From assembly GCA_016647705.1 (NCBI GenBank), contig CM028325.1, forward strand, positions 33,398,474 through 33,462,473: a stretch of DNA of 64,000 bases, in the 5' to 3' direction. The notes beneath the pieces were generated by a model. The model was not told the origin of the DNA. It did not search any database and worked only from the letters and a program-made list of their open reading frames with translations. The DNA comes from Eucommia ulmoides. Its lineage: Eukaryota; Streptophyta; Magnoliopsida; Garryales; Eucommiaceae. Position 1 is the stretch's first letter, and each line of letters opens with the position of its first letter. Below, one piece after another: positions 22,936 to 35,587 of this stretch. The position numbers and the translations under genes are program-made.

Positions 22936-24389
22936 TAATACTCTTAATTTGGTATCATGATACTGATATAATACGATATTCAAATATGGGTGTCAAGCCA
23001 CAGAGGTCGATCTTGTAATTATCGATTTTCAATTATTTTTTTTTCTTTCACGAAAATGAGTTTGGATTTTGAAGTGCAAATATATAAAATAATAAATCTA
23101 GACAAATATAAAGTAAAGGATCGAGTTAGGAATTTCGAGTTTTGTATTTTGGAATTTATGTTATTTTCGTATTTTCTTTTTAATTTGGATTTGTGCAAAC
23201 GAATATTCCTAATTACAAGTCGGAACTACTTAGAAATATTAGATTGATTATTCTTTGACATGATTTATCTTCGGTATTTAATTCACATGTTACTCTACTA
23301 TAGAGTAAATTAAAATTTAGGTATAAATTATCCAAACTAATAATCAAATCTCAAGAATACTATTTTATGATCGTTAGATCTAGATCACAGATACTAGATC
23401 TAGCGTTATAGAAGTAATTGAATCTAAAATCCAAAATTTCTATAAGAACACTTTGAAAATAAATTTAATCATAAATAAACCAAATCAATAACGATATTCC
23501 TCATCATACAATTGTTTGCACACAATCTAAAATTAAATTAAAAATACAATATTACCTGAAACCAAAAATAATTATCCTAATTCTAACACAGTTGAAGGAA
23601 GATTAGCTGTCCATGAAATGATGTTTTTCCTCAATAATTTTCAACAAAAGCTTGATGAAGAATACTCCCAAGAAAATCGGCAGCCAAATTCTAAATAGAT
23701 TTTTGTTTTAAGGAAAAAAAAAACAAACAAACAAACTTAAGAAAAAAGAACCCCCGAAATGAAGAAGGAAAAAAAATGATAAATAAAGAGATGAAGGAAA
23801 ATCTCTATTGTCCGAAAATCCTTTTTTTTTTTTTTTCCCTCAATTGCCTTCCTTTTTTAATGGCCTCTTATTTGCATATATGATGGTCAATGGTAACAGT
23901 CAGCTCATTCCAAAAAATAACAAATCTAGCCCCTCAATTTTGGCTTTGTCACGGTTCAAAACAAAGCAGAAATATTCTGCAGGCAGGGCATGCGTGCATT
24001 GCGCGTGCGACATTTGGCAGGTAAGTATTGCTAACTTCGGATGTCTGTATCTTTCTCATATGAACTTTAATTTTCCTATATGACTAGTCGTTGAAAAGCT
24101 TAGAGAGTCTAGTTTCATGCAACTCATATCACCAAAAATTTCAACTGTGTGATTAGTTTTGACCAAAAGAGTAGACAATGGTCTTCATTCTAGTGCCGTC
24201 AACCATGACTTTTATCTGATTGATCATTTTCTTGCGCATTTTGCTTCCAAATATAATCTTTTTTTTATCCAATTCTTAAAATCTACAAAAACAAATGAAA
24301 TAAATCAACAAAATTAATTTATTTAATTTAAAAGATTAACAAAACTTAAATTAAAAGTATTAGGTCGGCATAAATGTGGCGCGATTACA
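22936..24389 (-). repeat. 3' LTR of the 22.9-33.1 kb element
   Basis: This copy matches 31674-33137 along its whole length with many small differences. Shared landmarks include AATTATCGATTTTCAA, TTGTGCAAACGAATATTCC, CTAGATCTAG and CACGGTTCAAA. Its upstream border on the - strand reads TGTAATCGCGCC directly after the purine tract. Confidence 0.75.
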
Positions 24390-25319
24390 CCCCCAAATCT
24401 AAATTTTGTTAGTTCTCGAGTAAAATGAAATATATTAATTAAATAAAAAGCCACTTTCGTAGGGAATACGGTTGCATTAGCGCATTCAACAAGTCTTTAA
24501 ATCCCTAAGTCACCCCTATTGGAGGAGTTTTAGTCTCGTGAGGATTTACAGTGATGATATCCACAAACATCCCCAGTTCTTATTGTTATTTGTATTCTTC
24601 ACAAAAGATTTGTCAATCATTTCTAATGCTAGCACACCAAATTGAGAACATTCAAAAGTTACACTACAACAAAAATGAGCTATAGCGGCAATTATTTTAG
24701 CGGCAGTTGAAAAATAGCCAGTAATGATAGACTTTTAGAGGTAAATTATTTAATTGTCGTTAATTTATTCCAATTGCCACTAAATGTTATAGTGTTGGTT
24801 TCAAATTTTGGTGCCAAAATTTGATATCGATATCTTTAATATAAAAAATAAAAATTGAAAAGAATTATTCAATTATTGGAAAAAAAAATTAAAATTGAAT
24901 ATGGAGACCATTAATTATTAAAAAATAGAAAGAACAAGTCTTCCAAAACCGATCAACATAGCAAGAGGGGAAATAAACACTAATAATCGTGTTTCTCGCC
25001 TCTCACTCACAGTACAACAAAAAATGTATATGAGAGTATTTTTTGGGAGACATTACTGACTTATAAATTTATTTTTGAGGCACAAAATTAGAAGTGTCAC
25101 ATAAAAATCAATTTGATATTTTAATAATGTTATTTTTGTTAATTTATTAGAAATTGATATATAATTAAACGTTTACAGGAATAAAAATGGTGTTCTAAAA
25201 ACAAAAATTATTTTCAAATGACAAATAATAATGCTCTAAAAAAATTAATAAATTAATTAAATTAAAAATTTTATATTAAAAACCTCAATCCTCCTTTTGT
25301 TATGAATTAGCGCCAAACA

Positions 25320-25780
25320 TTTCCCTCTCCCGCTCTTCAATTTCGCTCCCCATTTTGTTCCTACGCCAGATGAAAACCTCAGCCCTCACAATTTTCGTCT
25401 CCCGCTCTTCAATTTTGCTCCGCAGACCATACTTTTTCCCCTTCTGCTTTCAATTCGCTCCCTATTTGGTTCCTACCCTAGATCAGAACCTCATATCTCT
25501 CTCTCTCATTTACTCACTCGAATACTTGCCGCCTCTCTACTTCGCTGATCAATCGTCACAAGCAGATCGTCGCAACCATAGCGACTGTCGTCGTCGTAGC
25601 CTTCGCAGTCCTCATCGTCACAACACTCGCTGTCATTCTTCGCGTAGCAGACTCGCAACCTTCGCAACTGTCCTTCGTCGTCATGTCCATCACCTTTGTT
25701 CAGCCTCCCTCCCACACAACGCCATTAATATTCCATACCCAGAGCATCACTGTTCAGACTTCGAGATTTTGAATTAGGTA
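25320..25780 (+). other. GC-richer leader-like block in the CACTA element
   Basis: A C/T-rich stretch repeats CTCCCGCTCTTCAATTT and ends in a good splice donor (GAATTAG, then GTATGC) near 25777. It resembles a transcript leader and first exon, perhaps of the element's own gene or of captured host DNA. The 140-codon frame has low-complexity Arg/His/Ser content and I do not call it a protein. Confidence 0.35.
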
Positions 25781-26930
25781 TGCTGATTTATTGAATTATT
25801 TTATCTTCTGCAGACCTTACATTGTTCTTTCTAATTTATCGCTATTTCTCATCTGATTTCATTTGGAGTCTACTGATGTAGCCTCATCAAAATTCTGAGT
25901 TTATGTCTGTGCCGATTACTAGCATTTAGCTCTAGAAGCAGTTGAATGTTTGGCGAAATATAGGGTTAATTTGTTCGATTGTCAGTGGGGGTTGAAAATT
26001 TAGGGTTAATTCGTTCGATTGACATTGGGGTTGAATTGGCTTCTTCTAATTTTGATTTATCACTGTTTGTATTTGGTTCATCTCTTATAATATCGTTGCA
26101 CACTGTATGCAATTAATTCTGTTCATTTGTGATTATCTGTGTGTATATATGTGTTTCTGTAATCACGGTGGTTGGCCGGGGATGTATGCCACTCTGCTGA
26201 ATTTGTCCGTAATAAGTTCCAAGAGCTCTTAAGGGATTGATATTTAGGGTTTTGTACTTCATTTGAACTTTGTTTCTATATTCTGCATTTATTTCAAAGG
26301 TTAAACTACACCTGTAGAATACCTCTATTAGATGAATTTTAATTTGCGGAAACAACTTCAATGGGTTTCCCATTGATTCTGGAGTTTTTTTTTTTTTTCC
26401 CAAAAACAAAAATTATATTATGTTTCAAAATAGTCAGTTTAAATCGATCTAGAACTCTATTGCTACAGATATTTTACGCTTATTGGGGCTAAGATTCTGT
26501 TGTTCTCTAGTGTTGTTTCTCGGGAACCCTATTATAATTGTAAAGCATGTCCCCAAGAGTGCATTTTGAACTAGCATAAAAGGCTACTTGACTCATCAGC
26601 AACAAGGTTAATTTGTTGCTTCATGTTTTGCAGGTCTTATTTTAGTTCCATTATTTCCTGTTCATCTTATGGTTGCAACTTTTGCCTATTGAAAGAGCTT
26701 GGGATTTTATGTGAAAAATATATATAAAAAAAAAAATGCAATAAAACAAAATACCATGAACCTACTGTTGTTTCTGTAATAGGAAACAATTTCTGTTTCT
26801 GGGATTGAACGGAAACATAAAGTTTTGATTGTGAAATTGTTTGAGTACATATTGTTATTTCCCATGAACTGTTCATTGTTAAATTGTTTCTGATTTTCAA
26901 TTGTAAATTGATAGAGAAACATATTTAGAC

Positions 26931-27515
26931 ATGAAGCGTAAGGAATATGAAAGTAGATCAGATACCGATGATAGTTTGAATGACTTATTGCCGACATCAG
27001 ATGATAAGAGTTTGAATAACTCAGAAAATGTAGACTTCCCTTTCTATATTTTAATTAATTTTAGAACTTTTACTGATTTTTTAATTTTAGTGTTTTTCAC
27101 ATAGTAAATTTTATATTATTGTTATCGTGGAATTGTAAGTCTCAGATGGAGTTATTGTCAATTTGTGGTATATGTGAATTATACGTTGATAGGTTCAAGT
27201 CACTTCTAACTCTCAGAATCCCTTAAATCCAAATTCCAAAAAAAATGTCATTGTGGAACTATAAATCTTAAATGGAGAAGGTAATAACATGATTGATTCA
27301 ACTAATATTTGATATGTCAATGTCCGATTTTATCATTGTCACATTATATATATTGACAAACGCCTATATGTGAATTTATTTGGTAGGTTTGTGGGATGTT
27401 AGAAATTGTAGATATCTCAAGTCAATCTCGAATAAATTTGTCTGAATATCAAATTGAGCAGATAATGAAACAGTCAGATTTGACATCATTAAACTATGGG
27501 TCTCAAACGAGAAAG
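26931..27515 (+). CDS. Candidate two-exon coding fragment inside the CACTA element
   Basis: Exon-like pieces 26931-27029 and 27387-27515 are in phase 0 with each other. The first starts at ATG (MKRKEYESRSDTDDSLND) and is acidic; the second begins after TTGGTAG and reads VCGMLEIVDISSQSR, then LSEYQIEQIMKQSD, ending at AGAAAG before GTGACT. Together they give 76 residues. I do not recognise them. A TnpA-like remnant or captured host exons are both possible, and chance cannot be excluded. Confidence 0.3.
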
Positions 27516-29257
27516 GTGACTAACTAATTAACTCATATTTATTCCTTTGTCTTATTGTTGTAATTTTCATGTGCATTTATGTTGTTTTACCTTTATATGT
27601 TCAAGTTATTTATATTTCGAATGACTCAACTCAATCTTGCAAAAAAGTCTCATCATCAAACTATAAGTTTTAATTAAAGAAGGTAATGAAGTAATTAATT
27701 CTTGTTTTATCCATTATGTTATGCTGTAGTTATTATGTGTATTTTTTTACTTGATCTTTGTAGGTTTAAGCTACTTATATTTCGAATGACTCAACTCGAC
27801 CTTCCAAAAATCTTGTAGGTAATTTTTAGTTTGTCTAATAAGTTGCATCTATAAATTCTTGTTGAATTGGGTGATACGGAAAATTGTGTTGAAATTGTGC
27901 TGAAATCGTTGTGTAGAAATTTTGATTGTTTGCTGAAATTATTGTGCTGAAATTGTGATGAATTTAGGTGAAAAAAGTTATTCCAGAATTGTGGTTATTA
28001 TGTTTTTGTTCTGGAACAGAAACATTGTTATGTTTTTGAAAACATAAATTTTTCAAAACAAAACACAATTCAATATATTAATGTAGTATTAATATTTTAT
28101 TTCATTTTAGATTGTAGATGGGAAAGACGAAGAAAAATAGAAGTGTTTAATAAATAATATAAGAGAGATTTTATGGTTTGACAATCTATACTCAAGGTAT
28201 GTTCCAGTAATCCTGGGTGGTGGGTTCCAATGTTCTCGGTGGTCAACTTATATATTGTTTATTTCAAAAATAAGTGTTGGAAACTACTTTTTTTTTTTTT
28301 GGTTGTTGTAGTTGTATTGTTTGTTGTCTTGTTTGGTGTTCGCTTGTATTTGATAGTGTCATTTAAGTGATAAATATTTTAGAATGTTGCATAAACAAAG
28401 CGGGTTATGTCAAATTTTTTTATATGAATGTCAGTTTAATTTACGTTTCGGTTTTTACTTTTGTGTGTTTATGATGTTTCTGTTTTTGTATACATATAGG
28501 TGCTTTTTTTTTTGCTAATTGGACATTTGATGTTGGTTGTACTTTTTCAAGGGAATTTTGAGATTATTAGTTTAGATTATTAATTTATGTTAAATTAGGA
28601 GTTCAATTTATAATATTTCATCCATGTATTTTTTTTGGTATTGTTTGGAGATATTAGATTTATATTCTCAATTATTTGTATTCTCTTTTGAATTTTTGTC
28701 GGTGATTAATTACCAAGGCTCATTTTATTTTATTGAGATTCTTTTGAAATATTTACCAAGTCATCATTTGCCACTAAATGTAAAGATAAATATTAATATT
28801 AATTTTAATGGTATTTAAAGTTGTCGATGTACAAAAAATGCAATAGTTGGTATGTGCAAAATATTTACTGGCTAAATCGTTAATTGTCACTAAATATAAA
28901 AAAAAATGGTATTTAAATTTGCCGCTATATGAAATGTAAGTTAGTCGTTAAATATTTTGTATATTTAGCACGGAAATTATTTTTTGCCACTAAATATATA
29001 TAAAAAAAATAGTTAATATTTTTTGTTTATTTTTAGTGGCTTTTAAAATGGCCACTATATAATATATAAATAGTTGCTAAATCTTTGTATTTAGTGGTTA
29101 AATCTTAGCAACAATTATAAATTAATCACTATAACCTATAATGATTGTACTATTAGCGACAATTGTATGAATTGTCGCTAAAATCTATAGCGGTTAAAAA
29201 ATGAATTTTTAGCGGCTAACAGAATTGTTGTTAAAGCCCGTTTTTGTTCTAGTGTTA

Positions 29258-31645
29258 GTAAATTAACCATTGATTTCCTAGTACTTGAGTCTTAACAATA
29301 TTCATTTTTTCACCCACAACATACATATGATTTTCATTTATAATGAATTTATTATAAAGTCATTAGTCACCTGAATTTTAAGAATTAAATAACATTTCCC
29401 TAGAAATATTTATTTATTTTGTTTTATTTTTAATTTTTTTTATATATCTCGATTTCTTTTAAATAAGTGATGTATGCAATGTTAATCACACTGGGCTTTC
29501 TAAGACGTCCGTGTAGCGAGTGTTTGACCAATGATTTCATTCCAATTGGTTAGAGGCATTAGGTGTTAAGACACCCTTCAAATTTAATAACTCGAACATC
29601 TTAGGTTTCGAGATTAACGAGTCACTTATTATCTTAATAAATCGTTTATTTCTTTTTTATGTGAACACTCAAAACTTACTGAGGCAAAATGTCAGTTATT
29701 CAGTGAAAGTTCATCATTAAGACATAAAATCATTATTATTAACACAATTTATAAATATATATATATGATAATAATACTCCAGGGGTAAGATATTATCATT
29801 CCAAAACTCAACAAACCAATGCATGTATTAAGTTTAAAATAAATAAAAGTCAAGTTGAATGTGAAGATCGAAAATCGATATACTTTTAGAAATCAGTGCT
29901 ACACCCAATGACTATTCAGTTGACTCAAGTTTGTATCTAACATATGTGTTTTCATAGGATAGATTGACAATATCACAGTATGGAATAAAAATAAATACAA
30001 GCATTTACCCCCAAACCTAAATCTAACATTGTCCTCAATGATAAAAGCACACAAAATCATAAGGGATTGAACAATAGTACCTGGTTTATTGATAAAAACA
30101 CCACACTTGATGGAGTGGAACACGCCCCTAAACCTGTGCATTTGCAATATCAAAATAATCACAAAAATTGATGAGTTAAAGGAATTAGTTAATCAATCCA
30201 ATCCTCACCAAGTTCTATTTTTTTTTTTTTTTTATTTATTTATTTATTTTATTTTTTTGTGCGTGGGTTGCCTCCTACTCAACGCTAAATTTAGCGTCTT
30301 CATCTAGACGATAAGTGGATTAAACCCCCTATCTGTAGTGGAGTAATCCACTTTTCACATTCTGTTGAGTGACTCTCCAGTTGGTGAGTGTTGAGTAGCA
30401 GGTGACATTCATATTTCTCAACTTCTTTCCCGGATCAAATTTCATTTCTTTCTGATGGGACTTACTTGGTAGTCTTTTTATTAAGACCCCTAAGAAAAGA
30501 TGAGTTTCGTCAACCCACCGAATATGACAAAAATCGTCTAGGATCAGGGTTGACGATTGGTCCATCGCATAAAAAATACATACCTTAATTATTGGATGTG
30601 GTGGCATGGGTATAACGGATGTTTCAATCAAATGAAGATTATTTATTTGTGACATTGATGGTTGAATCTCATCTTCCTTATAATGTTTTACCTTAACCTC
30701 ATCTATGTACGTAATTTCAACTTCTAAGCTTATCCTCTCACTTTCACTTTCGTATCCCACTTTCTTTTTTATCTCACTAAATGGTGATGGTTGAGCCAAG
30801 CATGGCTCAAGCTTGAGATCATATTGTTGGGGTTCATTACTAGTTTCGCTCGACTGTGGTCTTTTTGACAATTATCTCTTTTTACTTTCATGCTCTAGAC
30901 CACTCTCCTCAATAGTTATCTAATTGTCAACCTCCAAACCACTCTTTGCATTTTTCTCATTTAATATTTCTACAATTCCCTTGACTTGGGCTTCTAGTGA
31001 GTCTATCCTTTTGGTTTGCTCTTCCAAGGTTGTAAGGACTTGTTATTCTTCTAAGAGTTTAAGGATCTGTTGCAACTTAATAGATTGAGCATTCGTATCT
31101 TCTTCGGGAAACAATGGTTTGACATTGCGGTTGGTAGTAGGATTAATCGAAAAAGAAAGACCCTGAAGGCTCACTATAATAATGTTAATCACATCCATAA
31201 TTATTCAAGTATTGATTATACTCTGGTGGCGGATAATATGGATCGGAATAAGCAATATTATAAAGATATGTGGGATTTTGGTAATTGTAAGGACACTGAT
31301 TGGTAAAATGGTTGGGATTTTTGTATACCTTACATGAATATGGATCAAGTTGCGATCTTGAGAGATTAGAATATTTAAGTGCCGAAATTGACGTGGTTAA
31401 TCTCTCAAAGTCATAATCCATTTATCCTAATCTTAATGAATATTTATTTATTTATTATAATTTTTCATATAATTTTTATATATATAAAAAAAAATTTGGA
31501 CGAAATAACCTGAATCCTTGCTTATAGCTCTGAACTTACCGATTTGATCTTAATTAAACCTGTAAAATAAAACTCAAGAAACAAAAGAATGGATATATAC
31601 AGATAGAGAAAAAAAAAAAAACAGAAATCAACAATTAGCGATGTC
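29258..31645 (-). pseudogene. Gag-like remnants of the LTR fossil
   Basis: On the - strand, 31185-31421 holds a short zinc-knuckle-like stretch followed by Tyr/Pro/Asn-rich sequence, and 30329-30871 a hydrophilic frame rich in Glu, Lys and Ser. These fit the gag and leader region expected downstream of the primer site. They are separate broken pieces. The remaining parts of this interval (29258-30300) show no recognisable domain. Confidence 0.5.
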
Positions 31646-31673
31646 GATCCCGGCAACGACGCTAAAGTTTGAT

Positions 31674-32478
31674 TGCTAAAAAATAATATTCTTAATTTGG
31701 TACCGCAATATTGATATAGTACGGTGTTCAAGTAGGATATTGAACCATATGAATCAATTTTGTAATTATCGATTTTCAAGTATTCTTCATTCTTTCACGA
31801 AAATAAACTTTGATTTTTAAGTGCAAGAATATAAAATAATAAATCTAGACAAATATAAAATAAAGGACCGGGTTAAGAATTTGGGATTTCATATTTTTTG
31901 GTTTATGTTGTTTTCGTATTTTCTTTTTAATTCAGATTTGTGCAAACAAGTGTTCCTAATTACAAGTCGGAACTACTCAGAAATATTAGATTGATTATTC
32001 ATTGGTATGATTTATCTTCGGTACTTAATTCTTATAGTACTCTAATTTAAGGTAAATTAAAATTTGGGAATAAATTATCCAAACCAATAATCAAATGCCA
32101 AGAATACTATTGTATGATCGTTAGATCTAGACCACATGTACTAGATCTAGTGTTTTAGAAATAATTGAATCTAAAATCCAAATTTTTTACAAAAACACTT
32201 TGAAAATAAATTCAATCATAAATAAACCGAATCAATAACGATATTACCTGAAACCAAAAACACTTACCCTAATCCTAACCCGGTTCAAAGAAGATTAGGC
32301 ATCCATGAAATGATATTCTTCTCCAACAATATTCAACAAAAGCTTTATTAATAATACTCCCAAGAAAATCGTCAGCCAAATTCTGAATAGTGTATTTTTT
32401 AAGAAAAGAGGAAAAAAAAAAAAAAAAACTTAAGAAAAAAACTAAGAAAAGATGAAATAGAAACAGTGCCGAAGCACA

Positions 32479-32517
<39 letters not shown>

Positions 32518-33137
32518 AGAACCCCCCAAAATAAAGAATGAAAAAAATGATAAATAAAGAGAGGAAGGAAAATATCTACCATCCAAAAGTCCTCTTTTTT
32601 GTTTTCCTTAATTGTCTTCATTTTCAATGGCCTCTTAATTGCATATGTGACGATCAATTGTAACAGTTAGCTAACCCCGCCCCTCAATTTTGGCTTTGTC
32701 ACGGTTCAAATGGAGCAAAAATATTCTACAGGCAGGGCGCGCTTTCATCGTGTGTGCGACATTTGGCAAGTAATATCAACTTCAGATATGTGTATCTTTC
32801 TCATATGAATCCCGATTTTGTCATATGACCAGTCGTCAGAAAGCTTAGGGCGTCTAATTTCATATGCAGCTCATGTCATCCAAAAATTATAACTGTACAA
32901 TTAGTTATGAACAAAAGAGTAGACAATGGTCTTCATTCTACTACCGTCAACCGCGACTTTTATCCGATTAATAATTTTCTTGCGCATTTTGCTTCCAAAT
33001 ATTGTCTTTTTTTATCCAATACTTAAAATGTACAAAAACAAATAAAATAAATCAATCAAACTAATTTATTTGATTAAAAAAAAATTAACAAAACTTAAAT
33101 TAATAGTATTATATCGTGTAAATGTGGAACAATAATA
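31674..33137 (-). repeat. 5' LTR of the 22.9-33.1 kb element
   Basis: Partner of the repeat at 22936-24389. It contains an A run of about 38 bases near 32484-32514 that the partner lacks. Its left border abuts the primer-site-like stretch; its right border abuts the first SINA-like unit. Confidence 0.75.
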
Positions 33138-34515
33138 GTCGTCTCTCGCTAGTTAAAGAATTGAGCAGCTGGCATGAGCATGTCATTATTCCCCAAAAAG
33201 GACATCAAGAACTCGGAAATCCAATTAAAGAAGAAAATGATACGGAGAAAGGTGATTTGGTATCTGAAAATCAAGAACAAAAAGGGGAAGTAGAAGAAGC
33301 ACAAAAAACAAGAGGAGGAAGATATGAATAAGGTAGATGCATCGGATGATGGTGAGAAGAGAAATGATAGTGACTTGACAGTAATCAATGAAGACATGTC
33401 CAATTATTGGATTGTTACCAATCCAGATGTGTTGGATTGCCCTATTTGCTTTGAACCCTTGAGCACTTTAGTTTTTTAGGTTCACACAAACCTCTCTTCT
33501 TTTCTCTCTCTATATCAATATACTTATCTACAAATAAGCATGGTATCTAACTATGTTCATATATTAGTACCGTGATGCATATGCAATATTTCTATCTTTT
33601 GCTTGCTCCTACTACTGCTCCTTTACTGCTTGAACATCATGATTTCAACAAAATAATGAAACTTGATCGAGAAAACAATCTCATCCATCATTCCTCACAT
33701 ATGGCAATCAATTCTTACAAAAATTGATCAATTTCTTGACATTTACAGTTTCTTTGGCCATATTTGATAAATTTAAGTGGTGAAATTTTTACTATGAAAA
33801 TTTATGTGTGTTAATTCTAGTCAAATTTGTCATATTTAAAAAATGTTGACAACTTTCTAAATGCAATGTTTATACATTCAACGTGGCAATGGGCATATAT
33901 CATTCCAATCATGCTGTAAAAAGACTCAGAACAAATGCGCCACATGTTCTTAGCCGATCTGGAATAATCGTTGCAGGGCACTTGAAAAGGTTATCGAGTC
34001 AGTCAATATGTCATGCCGGCATCGCAAACACAGCTGCACTTCCACATTCACTCACATCAACAAATAGGACCACGAAGAGAATTGTCTCTACTTCCCATGC
34101 TCATGTCCTTTCTCCACCTGCAACTTTGTTGGACCCACGTCTCTCTTATATTCCTACTTCAACAGCAAATACTCTAATTCCGCCACAACATTATGTTTCT
34201 ACATGCAGGATCCTATTATCTTGAATAGAGAAGATAGGTTTTTATTCCCTCAAGAAATGACCGAAAGTATTGTCTTTGTCCTCAATCATGGCCTGGAAAG
34301 TTTGGTGAATATAGTCTGTATTGGCTTGCCCTTGTTGAATAAGTGTTTTTTTTTTTTTTTTTTTTGTAATAAAATCACTACATGAAAAAATATATATTGT
34401 ATTCTCAAACACCAAAATACAATGGTGAGCACTCCAAGTTTGTCCAAAAATTGGCCTGGCAAATGTTATGTTGTATTTCCAAAAGCAATTTATGGTACAG
34501 GGAAGCTTGAGCTGC
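33138..34515 (+). pseudogene. SINA-like unit 1 (founder end of the array)
   Basis: Only this unit keeps part of the acidic N-terminus: ENDTEKGDLVSENQEQKG up to EEAQKTRG, then, after a one-base shift, EEDMNKVDASDDGEK on to DVLDCPICFEPLSTLVF. The last codon of exon 1 is TAG where the family has CAG. The intron runs 33480-33882, but the acceptor AG is lost. Exon 2 from about 33884 keeps SIAH-type zinc-finger residues (CRHRKHSC, CSCPFSTCNFVG) with at least two in-frame stops. It is a pseudogene. Confidence 0.75.
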
Positions 34516-35587
34516 GTTTTTGGATTGCCCTATTTGCTTTGAACCCTTGAGCATTCCAGTTTTTTGGGTTCACTTAGACCTCTCTCATTCTCTCTCTCTA
34601 TCTCAATATACTTATCTACAAATAAGCATAGTATCTAACTATGTTCATATATTAGTATCATAATGCATATGCAACGTTTTTATCTTTCGCTTGCTCATGC
34701 TCCTACTCTTTTACCGCTTCAACATCATGATTTTAACAAAATGATAAAACTTGACTGAGAAAACAATCACATCTATCACTCCTCATATATGGCCATCGGT
34801 TCTTGCAAAAATTGACTAATTTCGTAGCATATACAGTAGCTTAGGTCATGTTTAATAAATCGAAGTGCTAAAAATTTTATTACGAAAATTTATTTGTGTT
34901 AGTTCTAGTCAAATTTGTCATATTTAACATATGTTGACGACTTTCTATATGCAAAGTCTATACATTCAGTGTGGTAATAGGCATGTATCATGTCAATTAT
35001 GCTGCAAAAAGACTCAGAACAAATGCGTTACTTGCACTTTACATATCTGGAATAACTGTTGCAGGGCACTTGAAAAGGTTATCGAGTCAGTCAATGTGCC
35101 ATGCCGGCATTGCGAACACAGTTTCACTTTCATATTCGGTCACATCATCAAACATGACTATGAAGAGAATTGTCTCTACTTTTCATGCTCATGTCCTTTC
35201 TGCAATTACAACTTTGTTGGACCCACATCTCTCTTATATCCCAATTTCAGCGGCAAACACTTTGATTCCGCCACGAAATTATGTTTCGACGTGCAACATC
35301 CTATTATCTTGAATAGGGAAGACAGATTTTTATTCCTTTATGAAATGACCGAATGTATTGTCTTTGTTCTCAATCATGCCCTGGAAAGTTTGGTGAATAT
35401 TGTCTATATCGGTCTGCCCTTGTTGAATAAACGTTTTCGTTATGAAATCACTGCGCGAAAGAATAGATATTACATTCTGAAACACCGAAATATAATGGTG
35501 AAAACTTCAGGATTGCCCAAAATTAACCTGACAAAGGTTATGTTGTTATTCTAAAGACAACTTGTGGTACAGGGAAACTTAAGTTGC
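34516..35587 (+). pseudogene. SINA-like unit 2, best preserved
   Basis: Exon 1 remnant LDCPICFEPLSIPVF ends in TGG at the donor. Exon 2 (34970-35554) is open for 194 codons after an intact acceptor (CATTCAG). It holds the second half of the RING (C..RH..C..CC, NKCVTC), the SIAH zinc finger (CRHCEHSF, HIIKHDYEENC, CSCPFCNYNFVG) and SINA-domain strands (IVFVLNHALESLVNIVYIG). No start codon belongs to it, because exon 1 begins mid-gene. It could only be read from an upstream transcript. Confidence 0.75.

Larger units (their letters stand above)
24662..29254. mobile_element. CACTA (En/Spm-type) element nested in the LTR fossil, 4,593 bp
   Basis: The ends read CACTACAACAAAAATGAGCT and, from the other strand, CACTAGAACAAAAACGGGCT. 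A 3-bp TTA repeat flanks both sides (24659-24661, 29255-29257), as expected for CACTA insertion. Subterminal words such as TAGCGGCAATT, GCCACTAAAT and TTAGCGGC recur within several hundred bases of each end, typical of the sites bound by TnpA-type proteins. No TnpD-type transposase frame is visible, so it is non-autonomous or a deletion derivative. It is younger than its LTR host. Confidence 0.85.
22936..33137 (-). mobile_element. Old LTR retrotransposon fossil, pol-less, Ty3/Gypsy (Athila-like)
   Basis: Two direct repeats of about 1.45 kb (22936-24389 and 31674-33137) frame the element, which reads on the - strand. Next to the 5' LTR lies a primer-site-like stretch at 31646-31666 resembling the TGGCGCCGTTGCC site of Athila-type elements. 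Next to the 3' LTR lies a purine tract ending TTTGGGGG (about 24390-24397). The interior, once the nested CACTA element is set aside, is only about 2.6 kb and holds gag-like remnants; no protease, reverse transcriptase or integrase is seen. The LTRs differ at many sites by eye, so the insertion is old. It is broken at many points and clearly inactive. Confidence 0.75.

Noticed and set aside
25355-25777. 140-codon frame in the CACTA element
   Set aside because: Arg/His/Ser-rich and C/T-biased DNA ending at a splice donor; more likely a leader than a protein. A hydrophobic stretch in another frame is probably chance.
31070-31306. Forward frame of 78 codons
   Set aside because: It lies antisense to the gag-like remnant of the LTR fossil and has no support of its own.
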